Positions 1-8,077 of a stretch of DNA of 64,000 nt are shown in pieces; positions within the stretch are counted from its first letter, which is position 1, and every line of letters begins with the position of its first letter. A program made the translations under genes and the position numbers. The notes below the pieces were generated by a model. The model saw only the letters and a list, made by a program, of their open reading frames with translations, had not been told where the DNA came from and did no database searches. The DNA is from Fibrobacterota bacterium (GTDB lineage: Bacteria > Fibrobacterota > Chitinivibrionia > Chitinivibrionales > FEN-1185): contig PLWQ01000041.1 of the NCBI GenBank assembly GCA_003165595.1, positions 81,986-145,985 on the forward strand. The letters are read 5' to 3'.

Positions 1-1393
1 CGGCCGCGCAGACCCGATACTCGGCAAAGCCGGGGTCCTGCGACTGGCGCCACAGAACGGTAACGCTGCTGTCGGTGGATACGACGGCCGCAACATTGAC
101 AGGCGGCGGCCGCACAAACACGGCGATGCTGTCGGACCACAGGCTGCCGCGTTCGTCAAGTGCATCAACGTAGAGTTTCTGCGGGCCGGAAACATTCCAT
201 GCGTAGGCCAGCGTGTCGGTCCCCTGCGCCGTGTCGAAGGCCGTCTTCTGGATAAATACGGAGTCGGGATTTTTTGCAAACCAGACGATCGAGGTTGTTT
301 TTGTCAACCTGCTTGAGAATGCGGCGCACATCCTTACGCCGTCGCCCGCGGAAAGGGTGTCGCCGGAGCCGCTGATCGCTGCGATCCTAAATACGGTCCT
401 CACATAGTATGGAGGAAGGGTATGAACACGGAGGAGCGTGGTGAAATTAACCGTATTGCCACTACTGTCCAATGCGCCCACCTTGTAGGAATAGGAATGC
501 TCGGCGCTGTCAAACGAATTTCGATACACATAATCCACGAAGCTGGTGTCGCTCACGGTATCGAGGTGAACCACGCCCGGGATTGCAGAGTCCATTGTGC
601 CGACAACATATCCGGCCAGGTCCGAGACATGCACCGCAGACCAGGTAAGCTTGACAAGGCCGGAAGCTGTGTCGGCCGCTGCCGTGAACCCGGAGGGAGC
701 CGGAAGCGGCGCCGAGGGATCAAGATTGAGGAGAACGCTCGGAAGAGTCGTCTGCTGTCCCGACACGACGTTCACTTGCGAATCGATAACGGCGGTATAG
801 CCCTGAGCATAAAAGTAAACCCTGTAACCGTCTGCCTGAGGAACACCCGAGATCACAAACGCGCCTGTTCCGGGGTCGGCAACGGCGAGAAACGATGTAC
901 CGGGAATATAGCAGAACACCATTGCCGACGTTGAACTGCCCAAAACGACTTTCCCTGCGATTGTTCCCGGCGTCAGCATGGGGACTTTGTGAAGGTCGAT
1001 CGGGTAAACGCCTTTCCAGTCTCTGGGCCGGTCGTTCTTTACATTGGCAACGAACCCGACAAGGGATACGCCGTTCACATTGCTTGTGCAGGCAAGATTA
1101 TAGGTGCCGCCATCAAACTGGGATGGAATGGGTATGAAAAAATTGCCGGCACCGTCCGTCGTATCTGTCCCCCGGTGAATTGCGGAGGTGTCGGGAACAG
1201 CGACGGAGTCTCCGGCAACTGCGGTGTCGAGCCTTACATAGGCACCTTTGACGGGCTTCCCGCTTTTGTCAACAAGCGTTCCCACCACTTCGGAGCCCGA
1301 TCCGCCAAGTGAAACGGATTGCTTTGTGCAATACAGGAATACGGCCGCGAGGCAACTCACCAGAAGGAACACCGGAACTCGAAAGCGCGTCAT
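1..1393 (-). CDS. Secreted/lipoprotein with carboxypeptidase-regulatory-like and FN3-like domains, C-terminus off window
   Basis: The frame is open from an ATG at 1393 to the window edge with no stop, so the C-terminus is missing. The N-terminus is MTRFRVPVFLLVSCLAAV, a short basic stretch then a hydrophobic core; LVSC or the later Cys could be a lipobox, but neither is ideal. Residues about 35-70 (GTLVDKSGKPVKGAYVRL) are the start of a carboxypeptidase-regulatory-like beta-sandwich, as is common in surface proteins. Further on, segments such as LVKLTWSAVHVSDLAGY and VTVLWRQSQDPGFAEYRV look like fibronectin type III strands. It starts 7 bp after the stop of the upstream TIGR02147 gene, so the two are probably co-transcribed. 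No catalytic motif was seen; a role in surface adhesion or display is inference. Confidence 0.75.
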   Translation of the reverse strand, partial: MTRFRVPVFLLVSCLAAVFLYCTKQSVSLGGSGSEVVGTLVDKSGKPVKGAYVRLDTAVAGDSVAVPDTSAIHRGTDTTDGAGNFFIPIPSQFDGGTYNLACTSNVNGVSLVGFVANVKNDRPRDWKGVYPIDLHKVPMLTPGTIAGKVVLGSSTSAMVFCYIPGTSFLAVADPGTGAFVISGVPQADGYRVYFYAQGYTAVIDSQVNVVSGQQTTLPSVLLNLDPSAPLPAPSGFTAAADTASGLVKLTWSAVHVSDLAGYVVGTMDSAIPGVVHLDTVSDTSFVDYVYRNSFDSAEHSYSYKVGALDSSGNTVNFTTLLRVHTLPPYYVRTVFRIAAISGSGDTLSAGDGVRMCAAFSSRLTKTTSIVWFAKNPDSVFIQKTAFDTAQGTDTLAYAWNVSGPQKLYVDALDERGSLWSDSIAVFVRPPPVNVAAVVSTDSSVTVLWRQSQDPGFAEYRVCAA

Positions 1394-1400
1394 AGTTTTT

Positions 1401-2237
1401 CTAGTGCGGCTTTGGCAACGCTACCGGGTTGGACATGGGAAAAACATGGAAATTTATGTGATACACCCTGTCGATATCTTTGTCGGAACACACGATCTCC
1501 AGAACCTCCCGCCTGAACCGCTTGAGCCTCTCCTCGATCTGCGCATACCCCTCGGCCGAGCAACTGAACGTGAGCGTGGACATGCTGCGCTTCTCCCGCG
1601 GGTACCGGTCTATGGCCTGCCGCGCGAGCTCGGTTGTGGAGATAAGAAAGTTGTTTATCGCCAGCGATTTCGCTTCGTATCCCGTGGTAATGATATCGTC
1701 GACAAGCTGGTAATACCCGCGCTCGCTTTTCTTGATGAACCCCATGTCTTCGAGCAGGCTCACCGCTTTCTTCGCCTCCGCCGGCGTTATTGCGGGCGAA
1801 ACACTTTTCGCAAGCTCGGCAAAGTTGCCTTCGAACTTGTAAAAGTTAAGCACCTCGCGCACAGCGGTGTAATACCATTTGCTGTAAAACTCGTACTGCT
1901 GCGCATCAGTGACTTTTATTTTCGACTTCTTTGACGCGAGAATCTTCTCAAAATAATACTTCTTCTGATCGTGATTCTTTGCCTGATCGAAGAAAACGAG
2001 CAGTTCGAAGTACTCGGTCTCGGCGCGTTTCAGTTTGAAAACCTGGGCAAACTTAAATATAAATTCCGACGAGATGTTTCGCTTTCTTTGCACAACATTT
2101 ATAAAAAACCCGGCGGAGCTGAACCCGACTTTCTGGGCAATATAGCGGTACGAGAAGAAAGAGAATTCCTTCTTCCTGTCTTCATACAAGTCCTTAAGCA
2201 GTTTCCGGTAATCGATGTACTCGTAAACGTCGATCAT
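1401..2237 (-). CDS. TIGR02147-family protein (Fibrobacter paralogous family)
   Basis: A 278-residue soluble protein beginning MIDVYEYIDYRKLLKDLYEDRKK, which matches the opening of the TIGR02147 family, a group expanded in Fibrobacter whose function is not established. The N-terminal part (FSYRYIAQKVGFSSAGFFINVVQ) looks like a helix-turn-helix. The middle (SPAITPAEAKKAVSLLEDMGFIKK) resembles a winged helix, so a transcription-regulator role is plausible but unproven. An upstream in-frame TTG (2258) would add seven residues; I chose the ATG at 2237 because it fits the family N-terminus and is preceded by AAGG. It lies 7 bp upstream of the lipoprotein gene ending at the window edge, suggesting it regulates or is co-regulated with that surface protein. 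Confidence 0.85.
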   Translation of the reverse strand: MIDVYEYIDYRKLLKDLYEDRKKEFSFFSYRYIAQKVGFSSAGFFINVVQRKRNISSEFIFKFAQVFKLKRAETEYFELLVFFDQAKNHDQKKYYFEKILASKKSKIKVTDAQQYEFYSKWYYTAVREVLNFYKFEGNFAELAKSVSPAITPAEAKKAVSLLEDMGFIKKSERGYYQLVDDIITTGYEAKSLAINNFLISTTELARQAIDRYPREKRSMSTLTFSCSAEGYAQIEERLKRFRREVLEIVCSDKDIDRVYHINFHVFPMSNPVALPKPH

Positions 2238-2489
2238 ACCCTTGTGTGTTCCTTCCAAAGACTATGCCGTCCCCTGCTCGAAAATATACCGGAAAGGGGG
2301 GTCTGTTTCAAGGGAATTCGGCACAAAGTGTTTTCCTGGGGAAAACATCGAGACGTGGCGAGGATTGCAAGTCTTTGTATTATATGGCTAAGCAAGGTTG
2401 ATTCCGAGTCGTTCCATGCCGTATTCGTTCCCGACACAATTTCGCCCCGATGTCCGGAGCCGACAAGCAGGAAAAGCGCAGGCAGACCG

Positions 2490-2522
2490 TAAAAAGGCCC
2501 CGCGCGGGTGCGCGGGGCCTTG
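2490..2522 (-). terminator. Rho-independent terminator for the 2581-4482 gene
   Basis: Read on the minus strand, a perfect GC-rich stem (GGCCCCGCGC / GCGCGGGGCC) with a short loop is followed directly by five T. It sits about 60 bp past the stop of the minus-strand lipoprotein gene. Confidence 0.85.
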
Positions 2523-2580
2523 ACAAATTCTCCTTGGCTTTCGATAGGGTGCCCGGGAGAACCCCCGGACTCCGTTGCTT

Positions 2581-4482
2581 TTACTTGCTGAGCCTCTTGG
2601 CTGTTGGAGTGACAGTCGCGGCAGGCAAGGTCCAGTACAAATCGTCGATAACTATGTATTGACCGGCTACATAGGGATCAAAAGTCGCTCCCATGAAATA
2701 TGAAACGCCGGACAAATCGCAGGTTGCCGCCCAGGCTGAGAGGGGTATCACGATCTCGTGCCATTGTTCATCATTCACATACCCGTAGTTGGCGGCAGGA
2801 ATAAATGTCTGGCCCGTGTGGACGGCATTTTCGACAAGGATTTTGATGCCGCTCGCATTGCCTTTCAGCCTTACATGAAGACTGGACGAATCATATGCGG
2901 TCATGTTTATTCCCGTTAGGGCGCCGGTGTTATCCACCTGGGTCCAGCCAAATCCTGCCCAGCCTACAGTACCTGCGGTTATCCTGACCGTGTTTCCGTT
3001 ACCCGCAAAATTCGGGGCGGAATCCACGGTGCATGTACCCGACCAGGTAAAAAACCCTGGATTGAAAGCGGGAACCTGGGTCGCTCCGGGTGTAGCGTTC
3101 GTGCCCAGGATACCGAGCGCCGCTATCTGCGTCGAGTACCAGTTCGCCGAAACGCTCGGCGTGTCGTTCTTGACATTGTCTACATAGGAAACCGTCACCA
3201 GATCGCTGTCCTTCACGCCGACGGCCGTTGCGGTCTTCGCGCCCATGCTGAAGCCGACTTTGCCGCTGAAATTTGAAGTGGAGTCGAGGCGAAGCGTGAT
3301 TTGGACGGTGTCGGCCGCCAATTTGCTGATCACATTGACAACAATGGAATCGGCGGTCGTATGGTCGTCTGCGGCGGTAATCATCATCGTCTCCGCCGTT
3401 CCGTGATACGCGCTGGAGTCAAGCGAAATGCTGACCGGAGCTGCCTGCCACTGAAGGGCCGTTCCAAGAATCGGCGCGGCGATCGCCGGATCAACGTAGG
3501 TGATTGTCATCGTGTCGTTCGGCGGCAATACGGCGATCACGGAACCCTGGACGGACTGAGTAAGAGAAACGCCGACCATTGCAGTGTAGGAACCCGTGCT
3601 TCCCTTGACAGCCTTGAGAACGACGTCGATACCGGCAGTGTCTTTCGCGGATTTGAGGTGCACGGTTACGGACGGAACCGACACGTTCGAATCCAGAACA
3701 TTGATGACTATCTTATCCTTCACTCCCGTATAAACAGGTGCACCGGGAGCAACCATGGGCATGATGGCTGTCCACTTCGCTGCGGCCGGAGCAAGGGTGA
3801 CGGGAACCAACGCATCGGAATACGAAACGAAAACCGAATCTCCGCTCTTGACATGAACCGTATCCTTGCCCGTGAGCGAAGTGCTTGCCGTAAAGTAGAC
3901 CGTATCCACGTACACTCCATAGCTGCCGGCAAGCAGCTTGCAGGTCAGCAGCATCGGATTCGGATAGGATGTGGTGGCGACGGTGACGGTGACCGAGGGC
4001 TTGTCGATGTTCGTATCGGTAACCGTGATCACCATCGGCTTGTAGATGGCCTTATATGACGTATTGTCAAGCTTGACGCTCATCGTACCGGCTTTCCAGA
4101 AGAGAGTCTGCGTTTTGGTTCCGGCCGGGAATGCGTCCTTGTAGGTGACCGTCACCAGGCAGTTGTTGCTCACTTGGATTGCATTGCCGGAGGATGCATC
4201 GGTGGTAAACGCGAGGGAGCCCGTGTAGACGCCGTTCTTGCCGGTAAGCTTGAGCGTGATTCCAAGCTGATCTGCGGTGCTGATAACTTTCACGGTTGCC
4301 ACCGTGTCGGTAAGATCCGCATCCTTGAGCGTAACCGTTACCGCGCCTTTTGTGCCCACGTGAAGGGAATCGCTCAACGAAATCTTCCCCTCAGTCCCTC
4401 TCGGCTCTGTTCCGCATCCGCTGACGCAAAGAGCGGCCAGGACTGCGCCCACGCTGAGAACTGACAACAGAATCTTCTTCAT
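2581..4482 (-). CDS. Repeat-containing surface lipoprotein with C-terminal carbohydrate-binding-like domain
   Basis: A 633-residue protein with a clear lipoprotein signal (MKKILLSVLSVGAVL..., lipobox VSGC). The start is the ATG at 4482, preceded by a GGGGGA ribosome site; a TTG six codons upstream is ignored. Residues about 30-460 hold four or more degenerate beta-rich repeats of roughly 100 residues. Each carries a pattern like 'VTVTLKDADL ... GVYTGSLAFT ... VTVTYKDA', suggesting tandem Ig-like domains. The last 170 residues (from FFTWSGTCTVDSAPNF to IVIDDLYWTLP) look like a jelly-roll sugar-binding module of the CBM11/CBM-like kind ('SLHVRLKGNASGIKILVEN', 'WHEIVIPLSAW', 'YIVIDDLYW'). It is monocistronic between its own terminator and a divergent region. 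A role in glycan binding at the cell surface is inferred. Confidence 0.8.
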   Translation of the reverse strand: MKKILLSVLSVGAVLAALCVSGCGTEPRGTEGKISLSDSLHVGTKGAVTVTLKDADLTDTVATVKVISTADQLGITLKLTGKNGVYTGSLAFTTDASSGNAIQVSNNCLVTVTYKDAFPAGTKTQTLFWKAGTMSVKLDNTSYKAIYKPMVITVTDTNIDKPSVTVTVATTSYPNPMLLTCKLLAGSYGVYVDTVYFTASTSLTGKDTVHVKSGDSVFVSYSDALVPVTLAPAAAKWTAIMPMVAPGAPVYTGVKDKIVINVLDSNVSVPSVTVHLKSAKDTAGIDVVLKAVKGSTGSYTAMVGVSLTQSVQGSVIAVLPPNDTMTITYVDPAIAAPILGTALQWQAAPVSISLDSSAYHGTAETMMITAADDHTTADSIVVNVISKLAADTVQITLRLDSTSNFSGKVGFSMGAKTATAVGVKDSDLVTVSYVDNVKNDTPSVSANWYSTQIAALGILGTNATPGATQVPAFNPGFFTWSGTCTVDSAPNFAGNGNTVRITAGTVGWAGFGWTQVDNTGALTGINMTAYDSSSLHVRLKGNASGIKILVENAVHTGQTFIPAANYGYVNDEQWHEIVIPLSAWAATCDLSGVSYFMGATFDPYVAGQYIVIDDLYWTLPAATVTPTAKRLSK

Positions 4483-5043
4483 TTTCTCTTCCCCCTGCAA
4501 ATGTAGGATTGGTTTGATTGTATAGGAAATTTCTTTGTTCTCTCTGGAACCCAGTGCGATCTTGTCGGAATCTTGCCCCGCTCCACCACCCCCTTCTCGA
4601 ACAGCTTTTCCCGGTAGAGCCGTTTTGTCTAATTTCCTTTATAATAGTCTTGTATAATCTTGGATATGTCCACTACGTCACGAAATCGAGGTTTCCGGGG
4701 ACTCCGGGTTCCTAAACAATCGGAATCGGTTGGCATCAGGAAATCCGAGAGGTCCAGTCCTCGGTTAGAATTTTAATATAGGTAGGTTAAATCAGCTTAA
4801 GCAAGAGAAAAAAACGTGGGTTGCATAATTACCCGGACGCTTCCGGTGCCCGATATCCTTCTTTTCTTCGCAGCCACGAATTTTCTCTCGTGCGCGCTTT
4901 TATTTTGTATATTATGAATAGTTGGGGGGGTATGATCATTCAAACGATCATCACTAAAGGAGGAGGCCCATGAAGTAACGCGGTGCGGATACAATCATTT
5001 CACCATATACAGTTACTAGAAACATCCAAGGAGGATTCTTGTT
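4483..5043 (+). promoter_or_regulatory. Divergent intergenic region with TATATTAT box and a two-codon mini-ORF upstream of GH3
   Basis: This 561-bp gap separates divergent genes. It holds a TATATTAT octamer at 4908-4915, the same box seen upstream of other secreted-protein genes here, then an inverted repeat ATGATC..GATCAT at 4932-4951. A strong ribosome site (AAAGGAGGAGG) precedes ATG-AAG-TAA at 4970-4978. The GH3 gene starts at 5044 with its own AGGAGG. The mini-ORF could be a leader or chance. I see no larger gene here. Confidence 0.35.
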
Positions 5044-7419
5044 ATGCGAAGTGCAAAAAAGATTTCCATGCTCATTGCCGCTCTTGTGGCATACGCCACA
5101 GTTTTCGGACAAAGCGGCGATTTCCAGACAGCGGGAATCGTTAAGTTCAACGGCCAGCCGTTGCAAATGGCGACCGTCACCTACACCAGTGTCGCGCAGC
5201 GTCTGTCGTGGGATTTTTCCAGGTCGGACGGATCGTTTGGCGGCCCCACTTCCACCCTTCCCCAAATGCGGGACCAACGGATCACGCTGCCTGCGGACGG
5301 CCCGGTCACGATTGATATTTTTGATGTCGGCGGGAAGAAAATTACCACGGTGAACGGCAAGCTTGACAAAGGATCATATCTCCTCCAGCCGTTTTCGGCG
5401 AAACTTGCACAGACTATGTATGTCCTCAAGATCAAGGCGGGCGATGTGGTGACCTACCAGAAAATGATGGCCACCGGCAATGCCAGGAACGGAATCGCTA
5501 TTGCGGTTTCCTCATCGAATGCACCCACTGTTCTGGCCAAGAAGATGGCGTACATCGACACGGTGCGTGTCGGCAAGACAGGCTTCACGCCGGTGTTCAT
5601 TCCGATCACCACCTATGCCGACAATGTCGGCACCGTGAACCTGGATTCCATCGACATAGAAGGTTTGGTCAATACGGTCTTTGGCCAGATGACTCCGGCC
5701 CAAAAATACGGGATATGTGCCATGCCGGCCTTTCAGAACGACAACGCGGCGCAATGTGCAGCAGATTTCTGCGGCCTCACTTTTGGCGGCGGCGGCTGTT
5801 TTCAAAACTCTGCTAACGCATCTGATGTCGCAAACACGGTCGACAGTTACCAGAGTGCCGCTATGGGCACCACTCTGAAGATCCCGATGTTGTTCGGATA
5901 TGATGCGGTACATGGCGCCAGCGCTGTTCCGGGCGTCACCCTTTTCCCCCACAATCTTGGAATGGGCGCGATTCAGGATACGCTGCTAATTCAAAAGGCC
6001 TTCCGCGTTGGGGCCTTGGAAGTTCGCGGATCCGGAGCAAACTTCGGCTTTGGACCCTGCATTGCCGTGATTCGCGACGACCGCTGGGGACGGGCGTATG
6101 AAGGCTTTTGCGAAACGCCGGAGCGCACCAAGATAATGGCCAACAACGCCGTTTTAGGCCTTCAGACCTCCGATTTGTCCCTGCCCCGTGCCTATGCCGC
6201 ATGTGCTAAACATTTTGCCGGCGACGGCAACACGGTAAACGGCAGCAATGGAGGAACAACACAGGGGCCCGATTCCGCGGCTCGTGCTATCAATCTGCCC
6301 GGTTACGTTGCAGCTGTTAACGCCGGCGTGGCAACGATCATGCCTTCATTTTCCTCCTGGTGTGCTGGAGTTATACCTTCAACAATAATGTCCAAGGAAA
6401 CGCCCCTCCTCACGAACTGGCTGAAACTCGGGCAGGCGCCCCCTTATCCTCCGAATCCTCCGAATCCGCCTTTCAAGGGTTTTCTTGTGAGCGACTGGGA
6501 TGCGGTGGGTACCCTTGACTTTTTGAACGCGGGCGGCGATGTTCTGATGTCTCCTGAATACGGCTTGGGCGTTATCAACGATTTCACTACCTATTATGGC
6601 ACCATTCAGGCGAGGGTTACCGATGCCATGAAACGCGTGCTCCGCGTAAAAGCCTGGATGGGCATGCTCAGCTATTATCAAAACCAGAAAACACCCGCCT
6701 ATTTGACAGATCGGAGTTTGACCACCGTGGTCTACTCCCAGGCGCACCGGGACGTGGCCCGCGCATGCGTGAGGGCCTCGCTTGTTCTTCTCAAGAACAA
6801 CTCTGTTGGCGGCACGCCGGTGCTGCCGATTCCCGCAACCGCGAATGTCGCGATATGGGGCGTTGCGGGTGATAATGTTGGTATCCAGTGCGGCGGCTGG
6901 GCAGTGAGCTGGCAAGGTCAGGTCGGGGGCATTCCGGGCGGCGCCGGCACCTCCATCAGAACCGGCATTCAATCGATTTGCAGCAACGTCAGCTACACCG
7001 CAAGCCCGGCTTCAGCGGGGACTTCCGACTATGTCATCGCATTTCTCAGCGAAAATCCCTATGCTGAAACGGACTTCCCTGACATCAGCCTGACCGATAA
7101 GGATGCAAGCTCCTCGAACAGCGCCGTCATAGCGCAAATCGCGGCAGCGCATACAGCCGGAAAAAAGGTGATCGGGGTTCTCCTTGCCGGAAGAGTACTT
7201 GACATTTCAACAGTTCTTCCCAATTGCGACGCGTTTGTGTGGGCCAGTTTGCCTGGCACCGAAGGACTGGGCGTCGGGGAAATGCTGTTCGGCGTGAATG
7301 GCTACAAGTTTACCGGCAAGCTCCCTGTTACCTGGCCGCAGAACCTGGCTCAGGAACCCATCAATGTCGGCGATGGAAAAACAGGATTGTTCGCCTACGG
7401 CTACGGATTGACAGACTAA
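5044..7419 (+). CDS. Secreted glycoside hydrolase family 3 (beta-glucosidase/exo-beta-glucanase type)
   Basis: A 791-residue protein with a signal peptide ending near residue 23 (VAYATVFGQ). After it come a short carboxypeptidase-regulatory-like stretch (about 27-70) and a sorting-domain-like segment at about 98-145 (IFDVGGKKITTVNG...KGSYLLQP...YVLKIKAG). The GH3 barrel and second domain fill the rest. KHFAGDG lies at K389-G395 and the nucleophile motif LVSDWDA has D484, as in plant ExoI-type exo-glucanases. The usual GH3 ending 'FTGKLPVTWPQ...GLFAYGYGLTD' is intact. The enzyme should release glucose from the non-reducing ends of beta-glucans or cello-oligosaccharides; exact specificity cannot be read. 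It is a close paralogue of the genes at 8078 and 26185. It has its own AGGAGG site and terminator, so it is probably monocistronic. Confidence 0.93.
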   Translation: MRSAKKISMLIAALVAYATVFGQSGDFQTAGIVKFNGQPLQMATVTYTSVAQRLSWDFSRSDGSFGGPTSTLPQMRDQRITLPADGPVTIDIFDVGGKKITTVNGKLDKGSYLLQPFSAKLAQTMYVLKIKAGDVVTYQKMMATGNARNGIAIAVSSSNAPTVLAKKMAYIDTVRVGKTGFTPVFIPITTYADNVGTVNLDSIDIEGLVNTVFGQMTPAQKYGICAMPAFQNDNAAQCAADFCGLTFGGGGCFQNSANASDVANTVDSYQSAAMGTTLKIPMLFGYDAVHGASAVPGVTLFPHNLGMGAIQDTLLIQKAFRVGALEVRGSGANFGFGPCIAVIRDDRWGRAYEGFCETPERTKIMANNAVLGLQTSDLSLPRAYAACAKHFAGDGNTVNGSNGGTTQGPDSAARAINLPGYVAAVNAGVATIMPSFSSWCAGVIPSTIMSKETPLLTNWLKLGQAPPYPPNPPNPPFKGFLVSDWDAVGTLDFLNAGGDVLMSPEYGLGVINDFTTYYGTIQARVTDAMKRVLRVKAWMGMLSYYQNQKTPAYLTDRSLTTVVYSQAHRDVARACVRASLVLLKNNSVGGTPVLPIPATANVAIWGVAGDNVGIQCGGWAVSWQGQVGGIPGGAGTSIRTGIQSICSNVSYTASPASAGTSDYVIAFLSENPYAETDFPDISLTDKDASSSNSAVIAQIAAAHTAGKKVIGVLLAGRVLDISTVLPNCDAFVWASLPGTEGLGVGEMLFGVNGYKFTGKLPVTWPQNLAQEPINVGDGKTGLFAYGYGLTD

Positions 7420-7448
7420 AGCCCGTCAGTTAGTTCCCACCGTCCGAT

Positions 7449-7486
7449 GCAGCCGCGGAATCCTCTCCGCGGCTGCTTTTATTTTG
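7449..7486 (+). terminator. Terminator after the first GH3 gene
   Basis: A perfect stem GCAGCCGCGG / CCGCGGCTGC with an 8-nt loop is followed by TTTTATTTT, 30 bp past the GH3 stop. Confidence 0.9.
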
Positions 7487-8077
7487 CGGCAGGGAAAAGA
7501 CTTTTTCAACCGCCTGCAAGGATGATCGAACGCTATTCCTCATTTCAAAAAGCATTCTATTTCCCTGGAGAATATTGTTCCGGGCCCCGCTTTGGTCTCC
7601 CCCACCTGCACAATCTATTCTTCTCAATGCCGGAATGGTAAAAATGAGTACCCAATCGGTATCTACAATTGTATCATTTCCTATGTAATGTTTTTTGATA
7701 GGTGACGAGCTCGCCGAAGTGAATACCATTGCGGGTATTATGTATCCGTACTAATTGACTGCCCGACAAAACCATAGGAACTTGATTCCATGGCACATAA
7801 CCAAATCGTTTCGTCGACCAAACGCATCCGTATTTCAAACAAATCGCGACCGGTGCCATCGGCCATAATTGGCCTCTCCGCAAGTGAAACAATGCGCAAT
7901 TGTGATCGAAACCCGCCGAAGCAGCATGCTGACAAACGATTTTTTCAATACCCGTTACTCCTGGACATTATTTTTCTGAGGCTAAAATCTGGATCGGGAC
8001 GGGTCAACCATAAAGGGATAAGCCTGCTCTTGCTTTTTAAAAAGGGTAAGACCGGATAACACTGAGAGGTTCAAACT
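7487..8077. other. 591-bp intergenic region before the second GH3 gene
   Basis: Lower-GC sequence between the terminator of the first GH3 gene and the GAGAGG ribosome site of the second. It holds short open frames on both strands with no convincing start signals and no recognisable similarity. It presumably carries the promoter of the GH3-CsgG-Ig operon; I could not place the promoter confidently. Confidence 0.5.

Noticed and set aside
213..1934. Several plus-strand open frames
   Set aside because: They are shadows of the minus-strand lipoprotein and TIGR02147 genes, with rare-residue composition and no ribosome sites.
4797..5277. Minus-strand frames upstream of and inside the GH3 start
   Set aside because: No start signals and no familiar sequence; one overlaps the well-supported GH3 gene.
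7790..8059. 89-codon plus-strand frame before the second GH3
   Set aside because: No ribosome site or recognisable domain; the opposite strand is equally open.
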